A stretch of 64,000 nucleotides of DNA from Ferrimonas sediminum (GCF_900100175.1 NZ_FNEM01000013.1:1-64000); one strand, 5' to 3'. Shown: positions 1 through 9,408, counted from the first letter of the stretch. A program made the numbers and translations. The notes: a model not told the origin generated them from the sequence alone.

Positions 1-147
1 TCTATCTAACACGGTGCTTGTGTGGCCAGGGAATCAGATAAGTCTGCTCACTGTTACCTTTTGGGGCCAATCTGGAGCCCCTCCACAAGTGCGGCGCTAT
101 AGTATCAGAGCATTGGCAGGTGTAAAGCCCTTGGTTCAACTTTTTCC

Positions 148-174
148 TAAAGTTTTATGTTGTTAGGCCGATAA
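148..174 (+). promoter_or_regulatory. Sigma-28 (FliA) flagellar promoter
   Basis: The -35 element TAAAGTTT (148-155), an 11-base spacer and the -10 element GCCGATAA (167-174) match the FliA consensus at every position. Transcription would start near 181, just before the ribosome site of the next gene. The sequence to the left (1-147) shows no gene. Confidence 0.88.
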
Positions 175-198
175 AGAGACTGAACTCAGGATTTTTGG

Positions 199-690
199 AT
201 GTTTTCTATGCAGGTTGAGACCGTGCTGGTCAATGAATGGCAATTGGGGGATTCCCTCAGTCAGGCCATTCAAACAGAAAGGCGAAGCGACTTTGGCTTA
301 ATGTTAGCCATGTTGTCGCAAGACGTCTGCCTGCATGGCGAGTTTCAGCTGCCGAAACCGGCGTTGCCGGAACAACAGGATCTGCGCCAGCGATTTCAGT
401 TGCCGGAAGAGGCCGTGCTGAAGCGGGAGTTTCTGGAGTCGGATGCCGGAGTGGAGATCGCATCGGCATTTCAAAACTCCGGTCTGAGCCAGTCCAGGTT
501 GCAGCATTGTCTTGCTCCCGATGCCCTGACCTACCAGGGAAAACGTGATCACGGTCTACAGGTGGCCATCGACAACTGTGCGCCATCTGTCACTAAAGCC
601 ACCAAGGCCTATGCGGCCAAACAGCCCGCCCGCTGGCCACTGGATCAACTGCTGGCAGCTCAGCGACTTCAAGCCTCTGCAATTGCCTGA
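199..690 (+). CDS. Uncharacterised protein, sigma-28 dependent
   Basis: 163-residue soluble protein that I do not recognise. No signal peptide, membrane segment or known motif is visible; it is acidic and rich in Gln and Leu. The ATG at 199 is preferred because AGGA (188-191) lies seven bases upstream; a second ATG at 208 is too far from it. The only functional clue is the upstream promoter, a perfect FliA site, which puts the gene in the late flagellar/chemotaxis regulon. No other flagellar gene is adjacent, so it looks like a scattered member of that regulon. A role in motility is inference from the promoter alone. Confidence 0.75.
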   Translation: MFSMQVETVLVNEWQLGDSLSQAIQTERRSDFGLMLAMLSQDVCLHGEFQLPKPALPEQQDLRQRFQLPEEAVLKREFLESDAGVEIASAFQNSGLSQSRLQHCLAPDALTYQGKRDHGLQVAIDNCAPSVTKATKAYAAKQPARWPLDQLLAAQRLQASAIA

Positions 691-781
691 GGGGCGAGAT
701 GATTGTGATCTTGCTCACCCCCATTTAGGCTCAGCAGCGGCTATAATTTCAGTCGAATCCCTATCATTCTTGAGGTAATAG

Positions 782-1066
782 ATGAGTGCAGAGAAACAAG
801 ACGTAGCGTGCGATGCATGTGGCGTGTATCTGGACATCGGTTCCATGATCGCTGAAGACGACAATGTATTGACTCTGCCTATTCAGGCAAAAGATGAAGC
901 CGCTGCACTGGCGTTCTTTGGTGATTACCTGACTCGGGCTCAGGCGCGTTTCGGTGACAGTGTGACCAGTGAAACCGAGTGGGACGCAGACAAGGGCGAA
1001 ATGAAAGGCCGACTGATTTTCAGTTGCGCCGCCGAGCGAATCATTTTTGAGATGGATCAGGCGTAA
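782..1066 (+). CDS. YfcZ/YiiS family protein (DUF406)
   Basis: 94-residue cytoplasmic protein of the DUF406 family, like E. coli YfcZ and YiiS. Features shared with that family are an N-terminal Cys pair (DACG), the following DIGSMI stretch, an alternating charged centre and the closing FSCAAERIIFEM strand. The family has no established function. GAGG lies a suitable distance before the ATG. A strong hairpin terminator follows directly, so the gene is probably transcribed alone. Confidence 0.85.
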   Translation: MSAEKQDVACDACGVYLDIGSMIAEDDNVLTLPIQAKDEAAALAFFGDYLTRAQARFGDSVTSETEWDADKGEMKGRLIFSCAAERIIFEMDQA

Positions 1067-1087
1067 CGGCCTGCTTCTCGCTCAACG

Positions 1088-1117
1088 AAAAAGGAGTGCC
1101 TAGGCACTCTTTTTTTT
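1088..1117. terminator. Bidirectional rho-independent terminator
   Basis: The perfect seven-base arms GAGTGCC and GGCACTC are separated by TA, with an A-run before and eight T after. It lies between the convergent yfcZ-like gene and ychJ and can serve both. Confidence 0.85.
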
Positions 1118-1138
1118 ATGGTGGCTGAAATCAAGCAT

Positions 1139-1597
1139 TCAGAGACAACATTTTTTGGCCTTTTTACCACTGCCGCAGGGGCAGGGATCATTGCGGCCCA
1201 GCTTTAAGGGGGGGCGAATATCGCCATCGCAGTAATGCCAGTGGTCGTCGAGCTTTTGAAAGCGGGAACGCTCCCACAGTGCCATAATCTCACTGCCCTG
1301 TCGGTACCAGGCTTTGAACTCCACTTCACCCTGCTCGGTGGTCGCCACAGGGGCGTCGACGATTTGCAGGGCGACAAAGTCGCTTTCGTGGCAACTGTCG
1401 GCCAGCTGTTTCACCGTCAGTGACCCGCGAAACTGCGGGTGGTGGGTGGCAAGCAGGTATTCGGCTTTCTCTTCGACAAAGGCACAGTAACGGGAACGCA
1501 TTAGCTGTCCGGGGGAGGAGGCATGGTCATCGCCGCAATGAAGCGGCTGGCAGCAGAAACGATACGCCTGGCTGCTGCCACATTGACAGCGGCTCAT
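1139..1597 (-). CDS. ychJ: YchJ family SEC-C metal-binding protein
   Basis: 152-residue protein with a zinc-binding SEC-C motif at each end: CQCGSS..RFCC near residues 4-16 and [15 protein letters not shown] at the C-terminus. Between them lies the NTF2-like YchJ domain, with the family signature [13 protein letters not shown] motifs are otherwise known from SecA and many small proteins; the function of YchJ is unknown. Its start overlaps the stop of the upstream secreted protein by four bases (ATGA), so the two are probably translationally coupled. Confidence 0.9.
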   Translation of the reverse strand: MSRCQCGSSQAYRFCCQPLHCGDDHASSPGQLMRSRYCAFVEEKAEYLLATHHPQFRGSLTVKQLADSCHESDFVALQIVDAPVATTEQGEVEFKAWYRQGSEIMALWERSRFQKLDDHWHYCDGDIRPPLKLGRNDPCPCGSGKKAKKCCL

Positions 1598-2151
1598 TTG
1601 CTGTTGGCCTGTTGTGGCAAAGCAGAAGGTGAGTATTCTTTGTAATACAGCCCCTTTTGACGCTGGGCGCTGGTAAAGCGATCGACCCGGGTTCGGTTGG
1701 CGGAATCACTGATGATGCGCCACTGCTTATCCTGGTCCTGCTGGAAGCTCATAATGAACTTACCCACAAACTCGCTGGACGGTTGTTCGGTACTGTGATC
1801 CGGTGTGTATACCACCAGATAGTAGCCGGCGTCAGTGATGGTATCGCCACTGATCTGACGATTGACCACTCGGTAATGCACTTTCAGTTCGGCGCCGCGT
1901 TTTTCGATTTTTTTGAACCAGTGGGCTAGGCCATCGGCAATTTCCCCACGGCCATTAAGCAGCCCCTCCTCTTTGGAAGCGCTGATTAGGCAGGCGTTGT
2001 CACTGTAGTAACCAGTCAAGGTATCTGAGTCCAGGTTGTTGTACGCTGCGCTGATCTCATCATAGATACGGTTGATGGCCCCGTTGACGTCCTCTTGTGC
2101 GCTGACCGGGCCGGTCAGCAATAATGCCAATAACAGGGTAAAAACTCGCAC
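1594..2151 (-). CDS. Secreted NTF2-like (SnoaL/DUF4440) protein
   Basis: 185 residues with a clear Sec signal peptide ([19 protein letters not shown]), so a periplasmic protein. The mature part has the cone-fold pattern of SnoaL/DUF4440 proteins: a first helix ([20 protein letters not shown]), a YYSDNACLI strand and a final strand carrying WRIISDS. Such domains bind small ligands or act as accessory domains, and nothing here fixes a reaction. It is the first gene of a two-gene unit with ychJ. Confidence 0.75.
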   Translation of the reverse strand: MRVFTLLLALLLTGPVSAQEDVNGAINRIYDEISAAYNNLDSDTLTGYYSDNACLISASKEEGLLNGRGEIADGLAHWFKKIEKRGAELKVHYRVVNRQISGDTITDAGYYLVVYTPDHSTEQPSSEFVGKFIMSFQQDQDKQWRIISDSANRTRVDRFTSAQRQKGLYYKEYSPSALPQQANSK

Positions 2152-2350
2152 TCAGGTGCTCCACATTTTCTACACAAATTCACTATCGCTGTCAGACTGA
2201 ATTTCGTAAAGGTTGAAACCATTACAAAGTTTGACATAGCCCGGGGAAATTTCCCTTCTGAGCAAATGCTAGGCGGTTAACCACCGATGACCTGAAGCGT
2301 TAAAACGGATTCGGTATACTAACAAAGTCACGACAAAAGCGGAGGCTATT

Positions 2351-2932
2351 ATGCAATCAAACGAGATGGATGAGTTTCTGAATGCGATGGCCGATGTGAA
2401 ACCCATTGGGCAACAGGATAAACGTTGTGCTGTGAGTGGGAGCGGCAAGCCTTCAGAGGCCCAAATCGCCCGCCGCAAGGCGGCTGAGGCCTGTTTCGGT
2501 GGTGAGCAGGATGGGGTCAGTGATGCGGCGATGACGCTGGTGGATCCTGATGACCCGATTGGCTTTGCCCGCGATGGTGTCCAGCATGGGGTGTACAAGA
2601 ATCTGCGTCTGGGAAAGTATCAGATCGATGCACGCCTGGATCTCCATGGACACAGTGTCGTCGAAGCGAAACAGACTTTGTTACAGTTTATTAAAGATTG
2701 TCAGCGCTGTGAGGTTCGTACGGCGCTGGTGTTGCACGGTAAGGGACGCCAATCGAGCCCGGTGAAAGGGATGCTGAAAAGCTGTGTTGCCCACTGGTTG
2801 CCACAGATCAGTGAGGTACTGGCGTTCCACTCGGCACTCAAAGTCCATGGCGGCACCGGCGCCGTTTATCTGCTGTTGAAGAAAGGCGAACGACAGAAAG
2901 CGGACAACCGCGAACGTCATCAGAAGCGTTAG
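2351..2932 (+). CDS. smrA: Smr-domain endonuclease SmrA
   Basis: 193 residues matching the SmrA (YdaL) type: an N-terminal region rich in charged residues, then a Smr domain with LDLHGHS (96-102), HGKG (129-132) and the closing GGTGAVYLLLK (167-177). The domain is known from MutS2 and from DNA nicking nucleases; stand-alone SmrA has nicking activity in E. coli. GGAGG sits five bases before the ATG. The gene converges on minE and shares a hairpin terminator with it. Confidence 0.88.
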   Translation: MQSNEMDEFLNAMADVKPIGQQDKRCAVSGSGKPSEAQIARRKAAEACFGGEQDGVSDAAMTLVDPDDPIGFARDGVQHGVYKNLRLGKYQIDARLDLHGHSVVEAKQTLLQFIKDCQRCEVRTALVLHGKGRQSSPVKGMLKSCVAHWLPQISEVLAFHSALKVHGGTGAVYLLLKKGERQKADNRERHQKR

Positions 2933-2938
2933 AGAAAT

Positions 2939-2962
2939 CAAAGCCGGCGGTTGCCGGCTTTG
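2939..2962. terminator. Hairpin between smrA and minE
   Basis: Perfect ten-base arms CAAAGCCGGC and GCCGGCTTTG around GGTT. The T-tracts are short on both sides, so it is a moderate bidirectional terminator for the convergent genes. Confidence 0.65.
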
Positions 2963-2965
2963 TGG

Positions 2966-3223
2966 TTACTGGTGGTCGGGGAGGGTGATATTGAGCTCCA
3001 GCACCGCCCATTGGTTGTCGGTTTTGTCCAGCTGTACCTTAACGTTATCAGCATCGACACTGACGTACTTAGCCAGTACCTGCAGAATGTCTCGCTCCAG
3101 ATCCGGCAGGTAGTCCGGCCCCTGTCGCTGGGCCCGTTCATGGGCGACCACGATCTTGAGTCTGTCTTTGGCCAGGTTAGCGCTGGCCGGTTCCTGTTTG
3201 CGGAAGTAATCCAGAATCGACAT
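2966..3223 (-). CDS. minE: Cell division topological specificity factor MinE
   Basis: 85-residue MinE. The N-terminal membrane-targeting/anti-MinCD part (SILDYFRKQ, then RLKIVVAHER) and the C-terminal topological domain are both present. MinE stimulates MinD ATPase and drives the pole-to-pole oscillation that keeps FtsZ rings at midcell. Two ATG codons occur in tandem; the second (3223) is chosen because GGAGGG is five bases from it but only two from the first. It then overlaps the minD stop by one base (TGATG). Third gene of the minCDE operon. Confidence 0.95.
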   Translation of the reverse strand: MSILDYFRKQEPASANLAKDRLKIVVAHERAQRQGPDYLPDLERDILQVLAKYVSVDADNVKVQLDKTDNQWAVLELNITLPDHQ

Positions 3224-4035
3224 CATTTCCCTCCAAACAGGCGTTTCAGCAGGCCTTTCTTTCCCACTTGGGTAAAGCGCATCGGCCGGACTTCGCCCAG
3301 CAGGCGGGCAACCGTATCCTGATAGGCCTGACCGGCATCGGATTGGTCGTCCATGATCACCGGGTTACCGGCGTTGGAGGCTTTTAATACCGCTTGAGAT
3401 TCGGGAATGATTCCAAGCAGGGGAATGGCCAGAATCTCCTCAATATCGGCCACCGCCAACATCTCGCCGCTTTCCACCCGGGCCGGGTTGTAGCGGGTCA
3501 GCAGCAGGTGCTCCACCACCGGCTCCAGGTTCTGTTCGGCGCGCAGAGACTTGCTTTGCAGCATGCCAATGATGCGGTCTGAGTCTCGAACCGATGAGAC
3601 TTCCGGGTTGGTGGTGATGATCGCCTCATCGGCAAAGTACAACGCCATCATGGCGCCATTTTCAATGCCGGCCGGACTGTCGCAGATAATAAACTCAAAC
3701 TCCTGTTTGAGTTGCTCTAAAACTTTGGCCACGCCGTCCTGGGTCAGCACGTCCTTATTGCGGGTTTGCGAGGCTGGCAGAATGTGCAGCCGGTCGCATC
3801 GCTTGTCCTTAATCAGTGCCTGATTCAGATTGGCTTCACCTTGAATGACGTTGACAAAGTCATACACCACCCGGCGCTCGCAGCCCATGACCAGGTCCAG
3901 ATTCCTCAGACCGATGTCAAAATCGATAATGACGGTTTTATGGCCCGCCTGGGCCAGTCCCATGCCAATGGCGGCGCAACTGGTGGTTTTACCAACGCCG
4001 CCTTTGCCGGAGGTGACAACAATGACCTTCGCCAT
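3223..4035 (-). CDS. minD: Septum site-determining ATPase MinD
   Basis: 270 residues, the same length as E. coli MinD. The deviant Walker A motif GKGGVGKTT lies at 10-18, and the C-terminus ends in the amphipathic membrane-targeting helix KKGLLKRLFGGK. MinD-ATP binds the inner membrane and recruits MinC to block FtsZ assembly at the poles. The reading frame runs 30 codons further upstream, but the ATG at 4035 has GAGGATG upstream and gives the conserved start MAKVIVVTSGKGG. It is 23 bases after minC and is followed by minE with a one-base overlap. Confidence 0.97.
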   Translation of the reverse strand: MAKVIVVTSGKGGVGKTTSCAAIGMGLAQAGHKTVIIDFDIGLRNLDLVMGCERRVVYDFVNVIQGEANLNQALIKDKRCDRLHILPASQTRNKDVLTQDGVAKVLEQLKQEFEFIICDSPAGIENGAMMALYFADEAIITTNPEVSSVRDSDRIIGMLQSKSLRAEQNLEPVVEHLLLTRYNPARVESGEMLAVADIEEILAIPLLGIIPESQAVLKASNAGNPVIMDDQSDAGQAYQDTVARLLGEVRPMRFTQVGKKGLLKRLFGGK

Positions 4036-4058
4036 TTCACTACATCCTCGTAATTGGG

Positions 4059-4712
4059 TTAGAAATTGATGGAGTCCAGCGTCAACTGGCCTTGCTGTTG
4101 GGTGGCCATCACGCCTTGCTGCCAATGGGCTTCATCTATCTGGTCGGTGAGCCAGAAGTAGCCGCCGATGGACAACAGCTCCGCCTGCTGATTGGCGCAG
4201 ACGATGGAGGCATCGTGCTGGCCGTTGGCTCCGGCAATGGCACGGCCCCTCAGGGTTCCCAGGATCTGAATGCTGCCATCGGCAATCACCTCGGCGCCGT
4301 TGCTCACCGAACCGATGATCAGCAGGTCGCCGCCCTGGGCATAGATCTGCTGACCCGAGCGTACCGAGCGGCGAACCACCTTGGTGGCGGTACCGGTACC
4401 ACCGCTTCCCCGGGACGGATTCAAAACGGCAATACCGTGGCATTTGGCCTGCACTTTATGGGCGTCGCGGGCGTTGCGAATGCCCAAGGGGGTAAGCCGG
4501 TGGTCCCGGATCAACTGCATCAGCTCGAGCAGGTCAATGCGTGGGTCAACGCGATCGAGGTCAGCCACCAATGCCATGTTTTCAAACAGAGACGGGGCGT
4601 GCTGAACGTGTTGCTTGAGTTGATGCGCGATGTCGGCCAGGGTGGTGCCGGACAGTTTTAATACAGGCAGGGTGAAACTTGAACTGGTGAAGTCGATGCC
4701 AGACTGCTGCAT
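4059..4712 (-). CDS. minC: Septum formation inhibitor MinC
   Basis: About 217 residues. The N-terminal FtsZ-inhibiting domain starts FTSSSFTLPVLKLSG. A Gly/Ser/Thr-rich linker precedes the C-terminal beta-helix that dimerises and binds MinD (VRSGQQIYAQGGDLLIIGSV, then GRAIAGA). The ATG at 4712 is preferred over one nine codons upstream because GGGGA sits ten bases before it and the upstream start has no ribosome site. First gene of the minCDE operon, divergent from ycgL. Confidence 0.93.
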   Translation of the reverse strand: MQQSGIDFTSSSFTLPVLKLSGTTLADIAHQLKQHVQHAPSLFENMALVADLDRVDPRIDLLELMQLIRDHRLTPLGIRNARDAHKVQAKCHGIAVLNPSRGSGGTGTATKVVRRSVRSGQQIYAQGGDLLIIGSVSNGAEVIADGSIQILGTLRGRAIAGANGQHDASIVCANQQAELLSIGGYFWLTDQIDEAHWQQGVMATQQQGQLTLDSINF

Positions 4713-4835
4713 CTGTGGATTCCCCGTAAACCCCGGCACAGAGGCCGGTTGAACGCTATTTTTTAGTGGCGGTCATGGTATAGTGGCAAGCACCACGACG
4801 CAAGCAAGCCGCAGGCTTATTTTCTAAGTATTCAA

Positions 4836-5123
4836 ATGATTTGTGCAATCTATAAAAGTAACCGTAAGGCAGAGACCTACCTCTACATCAATAAACGTGA
4901 TGACTTTTCCGACGTGCCACAGGCATTGTTGGATACCTTTGGTCAGCCGCAGTTTGTGATGGTGGTGCCGCTGTCGAAGATCAAACAACTGGCTCAGGCG
5001 GATCTGGATAAGGTTAAGCAGGCGCTCAAGGATCAAGGCTTCTATCTGCAACTGCCTCCTCCGCAGGAGGATCTGCTCAAGACCCACAAGGCGTGGCTTG
5101 AAGAGAAACAGAATAACTCTTAA
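4836..5123 (+). CDS. ycgL: YcgL family protein
   Basis: 95-residue YcgL domain protein. It starts [18 protein letters not shown] and carries the conserved centre [12 protein letters not shown] and the C-terminal LPPPQEDLL. The fold is known from structural genomics but the function is not. The position divergent from minC and just before a lytic transglycosylase is conserved in related gammaproteobacteria and suggests a link to cell-wall growth or division. It lies 18 bases ahead of the next gene, probably in one transcript. Confidence 0.92.
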   Translation: MICAIYKSNRKAETYLYINKRDDFSDVPQALLDTFGQPQFVMVVPLSKIKQLAQADLDKVKQALKDQGFYLQLPPPQEDLLKTHKAWLEEKQNNS

Positions 5124-5141
5124 CGAACTCTGGGGTACAGG

Positions 5142-6110
5142 ATGAAACTTAAGTGTTTAACCATGGTAGCGCTGTTCGCGGCCTTGCAGGTTCAGGCAAC
5201 AGAGAAGCCCGACTTCGAACAGTATGTAGAGCAACTTAAGCTGGAAGCGGCGCAAAAAGAGTTCAGCGCCGCTACCATCGAGGCGGCGTTTGACGGCATA
5301 AAGTTGCACAAACGGGCCATCAAGGCGGACAAGAATCAGCCAGAATTCAAAAAGACCCTGGATACCTATTTGCCTCAGGCCGTGCCGGACTGGAAAGTGG
5401 CTAAGGCCAAAAAGCTGTTACATGAAAATCGTGAATTGCTGCAACAAGTGGGCGACGCCTACGGCGTACAGCCACGATTTATTGTGGCGTTGTGGGGCAT
5501 AGAAACCAATTTTGGCAACTACACCGGTAACTTCTCGGTGATTGGCGCTACCGCATCGCTGGCCTACGACGGCCGTCGGGAAACCTTCTTTAAAGAGCAG
5601 CTGTTTGCCGCTTTGACCATTCTGGAACAGGGGCACATTAGCGCCAGTGATATGAAGGGCTCCTGGGCTGGCGCCATGGGTCAATGCCAGTTTATGCCGA
5701 CCTCATTTCTGGCTTATGCCCAGGACTTCGATGGTGATGGCAAGAAAGACATCTGGAACAATAAGGCCGATGTGTTCGCTTCGGCCGCCAACTACCTCAA
5801 GCAAGTCGGATGGAACGACGATTTGACCTGGGCCCGCCAGGTGTCGTTGACCGAGCCGGTGGCGGAGGTCGATAAAGGCCTGAAAGTAAAGAAAAGCCTG
5901 GCCCAGTGGCAGCAGATGGGCGTGCGCCGGTTCGATGGCAGCGACCTTCCCACCCGGGATATTAAGGCTTCTTTGGTTCAGCCTGACGACGCCCACGGGC
6001 GCAGCTACCTGGCCTACGCCAACTACGATGCCCTGATGCGTTGGAACCGAAGCCACTACTTCGTTGCCGCCGTGGGTCACCTTGCCGACCGTATTAAGTT
6101 CTCCGACTGA
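5142..6110 (+). CDS. Periplasmic lytic murein transglycosylase, MltB family
   Basis: 322 residues with a Sec signal peptide (cleavage near QAT/E, residue 20) and no lipobox, so a soluble periplasmic form rather than lipoprotein MltB. The SLT fold shows the catalytic Glu121 in LWGIETNFG, and GAMGQCQFMPTSFL at 177-190, which belongs to the substrate groove. These enzymes cleave the MurNAc-GlcNAc bond of peptidoglycan to give 1,6-anhydromuropeptides. The C-terminus lacks the extra peptidoglycan-binding domain seen in some relatives. Its location beside ycgL and min genes fits wall remodelling. Confidence 0.9.
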   Translation: MKLKCLTMVALFAALQVQATEKPDFEQYVEQLKLEAAQKEFSAATIEAAFDGIKLHKRAIKADKNQPEFKKTLDTYLPQAVPDWKVAKAKKLLHENRELLQQVGDAYGVQPRFIVALWGIETNFGNYTGNFSVIGATASLAYDGRRETFFKEQLFAALTILEQGHISASDMKGSWAGAMGQCQFMPTSFLAYAQDFDGDGKKDIWNNKADVFASAANYLKQVGWNDDLTWARQVSLTEPVAEVDKGLKVKKSLAQWQQMGVRRFDGSDLPTRDIKASLVQPDDAHGRSYLAYANYDALMRWNRSHYFVAAVGHLADRIKFSD

Positions 6111-6123
6111 CTCTTCTGATTCC

Positions 6124-6143
6124 GCCGCCGGTTCCGGCGGCGA
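6124..6143. other. GC-rich hairpin after the transglycosylase gene
   Basis: Perfect nine-base arms CGCCGCCGG and CCGGCGGCG around TT, 14 bases after the stop. No T-tract follows, so it is a transcript 3'-end or stability element rather than a classical terminator. Confidence 0.5.
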
Positions 6144-6262
6144 ACCACTGCCCGTACCGTCTGGCACCATTGTCTTTGTCTGCCTGTGGATGAAATTCTG
6201 CGCTGTTGCCGGTATAATCCCGCGCCTGACGTTCCAGTAGCAGTAGAAACAGAGGTAGTTTG

Positions 6263-6721
6263 GTGAGTGAACAACAGCCGTTTTGGCATAAGCCTTTACA
6301 GGATATGACCGAAAAAGAGTGGGAGTCGCTCTGCGATGGCTGCGGCAAATGCTGCCTGAATAAGCTGATCGATGATGATACCGAAGAGGTCCATTTTACC
6401 AATGTGGCCTGCAAGCTGCTTAACGACAAGACCTGCGATTGCCAGAAGTATGAACGCCGATTTGAATGGGTGCCCGACTGTTATAAGGTGACACCAGAAA
6501 ACGTGGCCACCATTGAATGGCTGCCGCCGAGCTGCAGTTATCGGCGCCTGCAGGAGGGCAGGGGGCTGCCAAGCTGGCATCCGTTGCTGACCGGCAGTAA
6601 ATCTGAGATGCACAAACAGGGGATGTCGGTACGCCGGAAGGTGCTAAGTGAACTGCATGTGGGTCCGGATCCGGATTTAATCGGCTACATCGTGCTGTGG
6701 CCGCTGGATGAGATAGATTAA
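6263..6721 (+). CDS. ycgN: YcgN family cysteine cluster protein (UPF0260)
   Basis: 152 residues starting at GTG 6263, with AGAGG seven bases upstream; a TTG just before is less likely. It has the YkgJ/YcgN metal-chelating Cys cluster [11 protein letters not shown] near the N-terminus and a second group, [17 protein letters not shown], followed by [10 protein letters not shown]. The family is annotated as zinc/iron-chelating; its biological role is unsettled. It follows the transglycosylase gene by about 150 bases and is ended by a strong terminator. Confidence 0.9.
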   Translation: MSEQQPFWHKPLQDMTEKEWESLCDGCGKCCLNKLIDDDTEEVHFTNVACKLLNDKTCDCQKYERRFEWVPDCYKVTPENVATIEWLPPSCSYRRLQEGRGLPSWHPLLTGSKSEMHKQGMSVRRKVLSELHVGPDPDLIGYIVLWPLDEID

Positions 6722-6738
6722 GCAGGTATTAACAGTAG

Positions 6739-6768
6739 AAACGGCGTGCTCAGGCACGCCGTTTTTTT
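6739..6768 (+). terminator. Rho-independent terminator of ycgN
   Basis: Perfect eleven-base arms AAACGGCGTGC and GCACGCCGTTT around TCAG, with a T-run at the end. Confidence 0.92.
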
Positions 6769-7470
6769 ATGGGGGCAGATTTAGATTCTCAAGGAGTTAC
6801 TGATGAGAACTACGGTATTCTTTCTCTTTTAAGTAGAGTAAATATTCATATTTAATCAATTAAATAGATCCAAATGATCATTCTGATCTATTTAATTGAT
6901 CGTTCGTCACCGTAATTTTTCATCCTTGATATTTGTGGTGGTTTTGCGGTAGGGAAAATCCTGTCGAATAAGATTGTTGTGCAGCCATTAATATTTAACT
7001 TTTGCTGGGTGACTTTAATTATTGCTCTGTGCTATTAATGCAGCCGCTGTGCTAAGTCATGGCGATCTGTTTGCATGCTATGAGTTTCACCAGCAGCCTT
7101 TGCCATCGAAGTCTCAAGCCTAAGTTCTAGCTAAGCTTTTGATTTACTTCGGTGTGTTAGGTGTGTCGAGGGGCGGGACAGAAAGGGCGATCGATACGAA
7201 AGCGTCTGGAGACCGACTCGCTCACAAGTCTGGCGATGGAGTCTTTAGTATGAGAATAAACATTACAGCCTTAGTGTTTATAGGGCGTCAAAAAGAATAT
7301 CAAAGACAAATTGCAGTCATTGCATAAATAGATATTCAATTACATGGTTCATTCATGAATCATGTTTTTGATGTTTGTTTGAAAATGTGTTTTTACAATA
7401 AGAGAGCATAGAGTGCTCCTTTTACCAATGGTCAGGTTCGGGTTCTTCTTTTTAGTTGGATGAGTTGTAT
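6769..7470. other. Long AT-rich intergenic region
   Basis: About 700 bases without a convincing gene, between ycgN and a chemoreceptor. It holds a 46-base inverted repeat (6855-6900) and two tiny reading frames with good ribosome sites: nine codons at 6803-6832 (AAGGAG six bases upstream) and 25 codons at 7250-7327 (GGAG eight bases upstream). Neither resembles a known peptide. No c-di-GMP riboswitch or sigma-28 promoter was found before the chemoreceptor. It may be an eroded gene region. Confidence 0.5.
6855..6900. repeat. 46-base inverted repeat with inner palindrome
   Basis: Perfect 16-base arms ATCAATTAAATAGATC (6855-6870) and GATCTATTTAATTGAT (6885-6900). The 14-base loop itself contains the ten-base palindrome AATGATCATT. 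It could extrude as a cruciform, fold in RNA, or be a regulator site; it has no T-tract. Confidence 0.85.
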
Positions 7471-9390
7471 ATGAAAGGAATAGGTTTCAAGGCCAGTTTG
7501 ATGTTGCTGTCACTGTCACTGCTGGTGATGGCGTTGCTGGTCACCAGTGTGATTTCGGCCCGTAACCTGCAGCAGGCGGTCAGCCATCAGGTGCGCACCG
7601 CGATGCAGGAGTCGGTAAACAGTGAGTCTGAGTCGATCAGTCGCTTTATCGAGCAGGGAGACCGGGCGGTGCAGGGGCTGGCGCAGATTTTTGACCAGGC
7701 GAAGGGGAAAACCGATGAATATTACCTTCGTACCTTGCAGGATGCTGAGAAGATCAGCGGCATTGATGGATTGATGATAGGAATGGAATCCGGCGCCGGT
7801 TATGCCAGTCAGGCGTTTCCGGGTTGGCCGGGAGGCATACTGGATCGGCTGGCCACCGATGTGACGGCTCGCAGTTGGTATCAGTTGGGGCGGCAGCGGG
7901 CCGACAGCCAGGTTACCGACGTCTATTTCATCAATGGTGCGTCAACGCCGTACCTTTCTATGGTTAAGCGAACCCGGGATGGGGTGGTGGCGGCCAGTCT
8001 GTCGATGTCGACACTGAGCAATATTGTTGAAGCGGTGGATATCGTTGACGGCACCATCGCCATTGTCACCGAAGCCAGCGGCAACATTATTGGTACTACC
8101 TCCCAGTTTGCTCCGCTACAGACCAATCTATCGGCGGTACCGGGTCTGGGGGAGCGGGCATCCCAAGTGCTGGCCAGTGAGCAACTGTTTTCGAATTACA
8201 GTTTAAATGGAATCGATAAGCTGGTGATCTCCAAGCGGATCGAGTTACCGGGGGGGAAGCAGTGGTTCTTCCTGATCGCCGTTGAGGAGGAGGTGGCGTT
8301 TGCGGCGGTATCCGACGCCAACCGAACTGCCATCATTACAGCCATTATCAGCATACTGGTATCGGCTCTTGTGCTGGTGGTGATGTTACAGCGCCAGTAT
8401 CGTCCTATCATCGCCCTGAAAGAGCGGGTATTGGACTTGGCTGAAGGTGAGGGTGATTTGACCCAGCGAATGCAGGTCAACTCCCACGACGATCTCGGCC
8501 AGATAGCGCAGGGCATCAACACCATGGTCGGGTCACTGCAAACCATGATGCTGGAAGTTCGTCAAGCCAGTGGCCAGTTGGCCCATGGTGTGGAAGTGCT
8601 TAAGGCGCAAGCGGAAGAGAACGAATCTACCCTGGCCGGCCATATGTCGGAAACCGATCAGGTGGTGACGGCCATGGAGGAACTGAATACCACCGCGGAA
8701 ACGGTGGCATCCAGCGCTGCCGAGGCGGCCCAGTTTACTGAGGAAGCCAATCGGGCCGGTGAAGAGTCCAAGTTGATCGTGACCCAGGCGCAAAGCAATG
8801 TCTCTGCCCTGGTGGGAGAGGTGGATGTTACCGCCGACAACATTCAGAACATGAGCGATGAAACTCAGAACATCAACGCCATTTTGACGGTGATTGGCGA
8901 GATTGCCGATCAGACTAACCTGCTGGCGCTCAATGCGGCCATTGAGGCTGCCCGGGCCGGTGAGCAAGGGCGGGGTTTTGCGGTGGTGGCCGATGAGGTA
9001 CGAGCACTGGCGGGCCGGACTCAGCAGAGCACTGCAGAGATTGAATCCGCTCTGGCGGTGTTGTTGCAGGGATCCCAGACGGTGGTATCGGCCATGGCGG
9101 GGACCCGTAAAACCTGTGAAGAGACCGCCAATGGTGCCAAAGAGGTGTCCCATAGTCTGGAAACCATGAGTAACTTCGTTCGCGACATCAATGATCTCAG
9201 CTCTCAGATCGCGACGGCGGCGGAAGAGCAGAGTAGTGTGTCCCAGGAGATCAGCCGTAATATGGCTGCCATCAGGGAGATGGTACTGAGGCTGTCAGAG
9301 AGTGGTAATAAGACCCTGGATGAAACCAACAGTCTGGCCGCGATTAATACTCAGTTGATGGGCGTCGTTGGTCGATTTAAACTGGATTAG
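7471..9390 (+). CDS. Methyl-accepting chemotaxis protein, Cache sensor
   Basis: 639-residue transmembrane chemoreceptor. Membrane helix 1 spans about 7-30. A periplasmic double-Cache-like ligand domain of about 245 residues follows, then membrane helix 2 ([20 protein letters not shown]), HAMP, and the long signalling coiled coil. The conserved hairpin [20 protein letters not shown] and its partner [16 protein letters not shown] near residues 477-515 contact CheA/CheW. The ligand cannot be read from sequence. ATG 7471 is chosen over an in-frame TTG at 7456 because GGATGAG lies six bases upstream. Monocistronic, with its own terminator. Confidence 0.94.
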   Translation: MKGIGFKASLMLLSLSLLVMALLVTSVISARNLQQAVSHQVRTAMQESVNSESESISRFIEQGDRAVQGLAQIFDQAKGKTDEYYLRTLQDAEKISGIDGLMIGMESGAGYASQAFPGWPGGILDRLATDVTARSWYQLGRQRADSQVTDVYFINGASTPYLSMVKRTRDGVVAASLSMSTLSNIVEAVDIVDGTIAIVTEASGNIIGTTSQFAPLQTNLSAVPGLGERASQVLASEQLFSNYSLNGIDKLVISKRIELPGGKQWFFLIAVEEEVAFAAVSDANRTAIITAIISILVSALVLVVMLQRQYRPIIALKERVLDLAEGEGDLTQRMQVNSHDDLGQIAQGINTMVGSLQTMMLEVRQASGQLAHGVEVLKAQAEENESTLAGHMSETDQVVTAMEELNTTAETVASSAAEAAQFTEEANRAGEESKLIVTQAQSNVSALVGEVDVTADNIQNMSDETQNINAILTVIGEIADQTNLLALNAAIEAARAGEQGRGFAVVADEVRALAGRTQQSTAEIESALAVLLQGSQTVVSAMAGTRKTCEETANGAKEVSHSLETMSNFVRDINDLSSQIATAAEEQSSVSQEISRNMAAIREMVLRLSESGNKTLDETNSLAAINTQLMGVVGRFKLD

Positions 9391-9408
9391 TCATTTTCGA
9401 TAATGAAT

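Noticed and set aside
7100-7470. Possible c-di-GMP riboswitch or sigma-28 promoter before the chemoreceptor
   Set aside because: The conserved GEMM core segments are absent, and the nearest TAAG-type element lacks a GCCGATAA partner at 11 bases.
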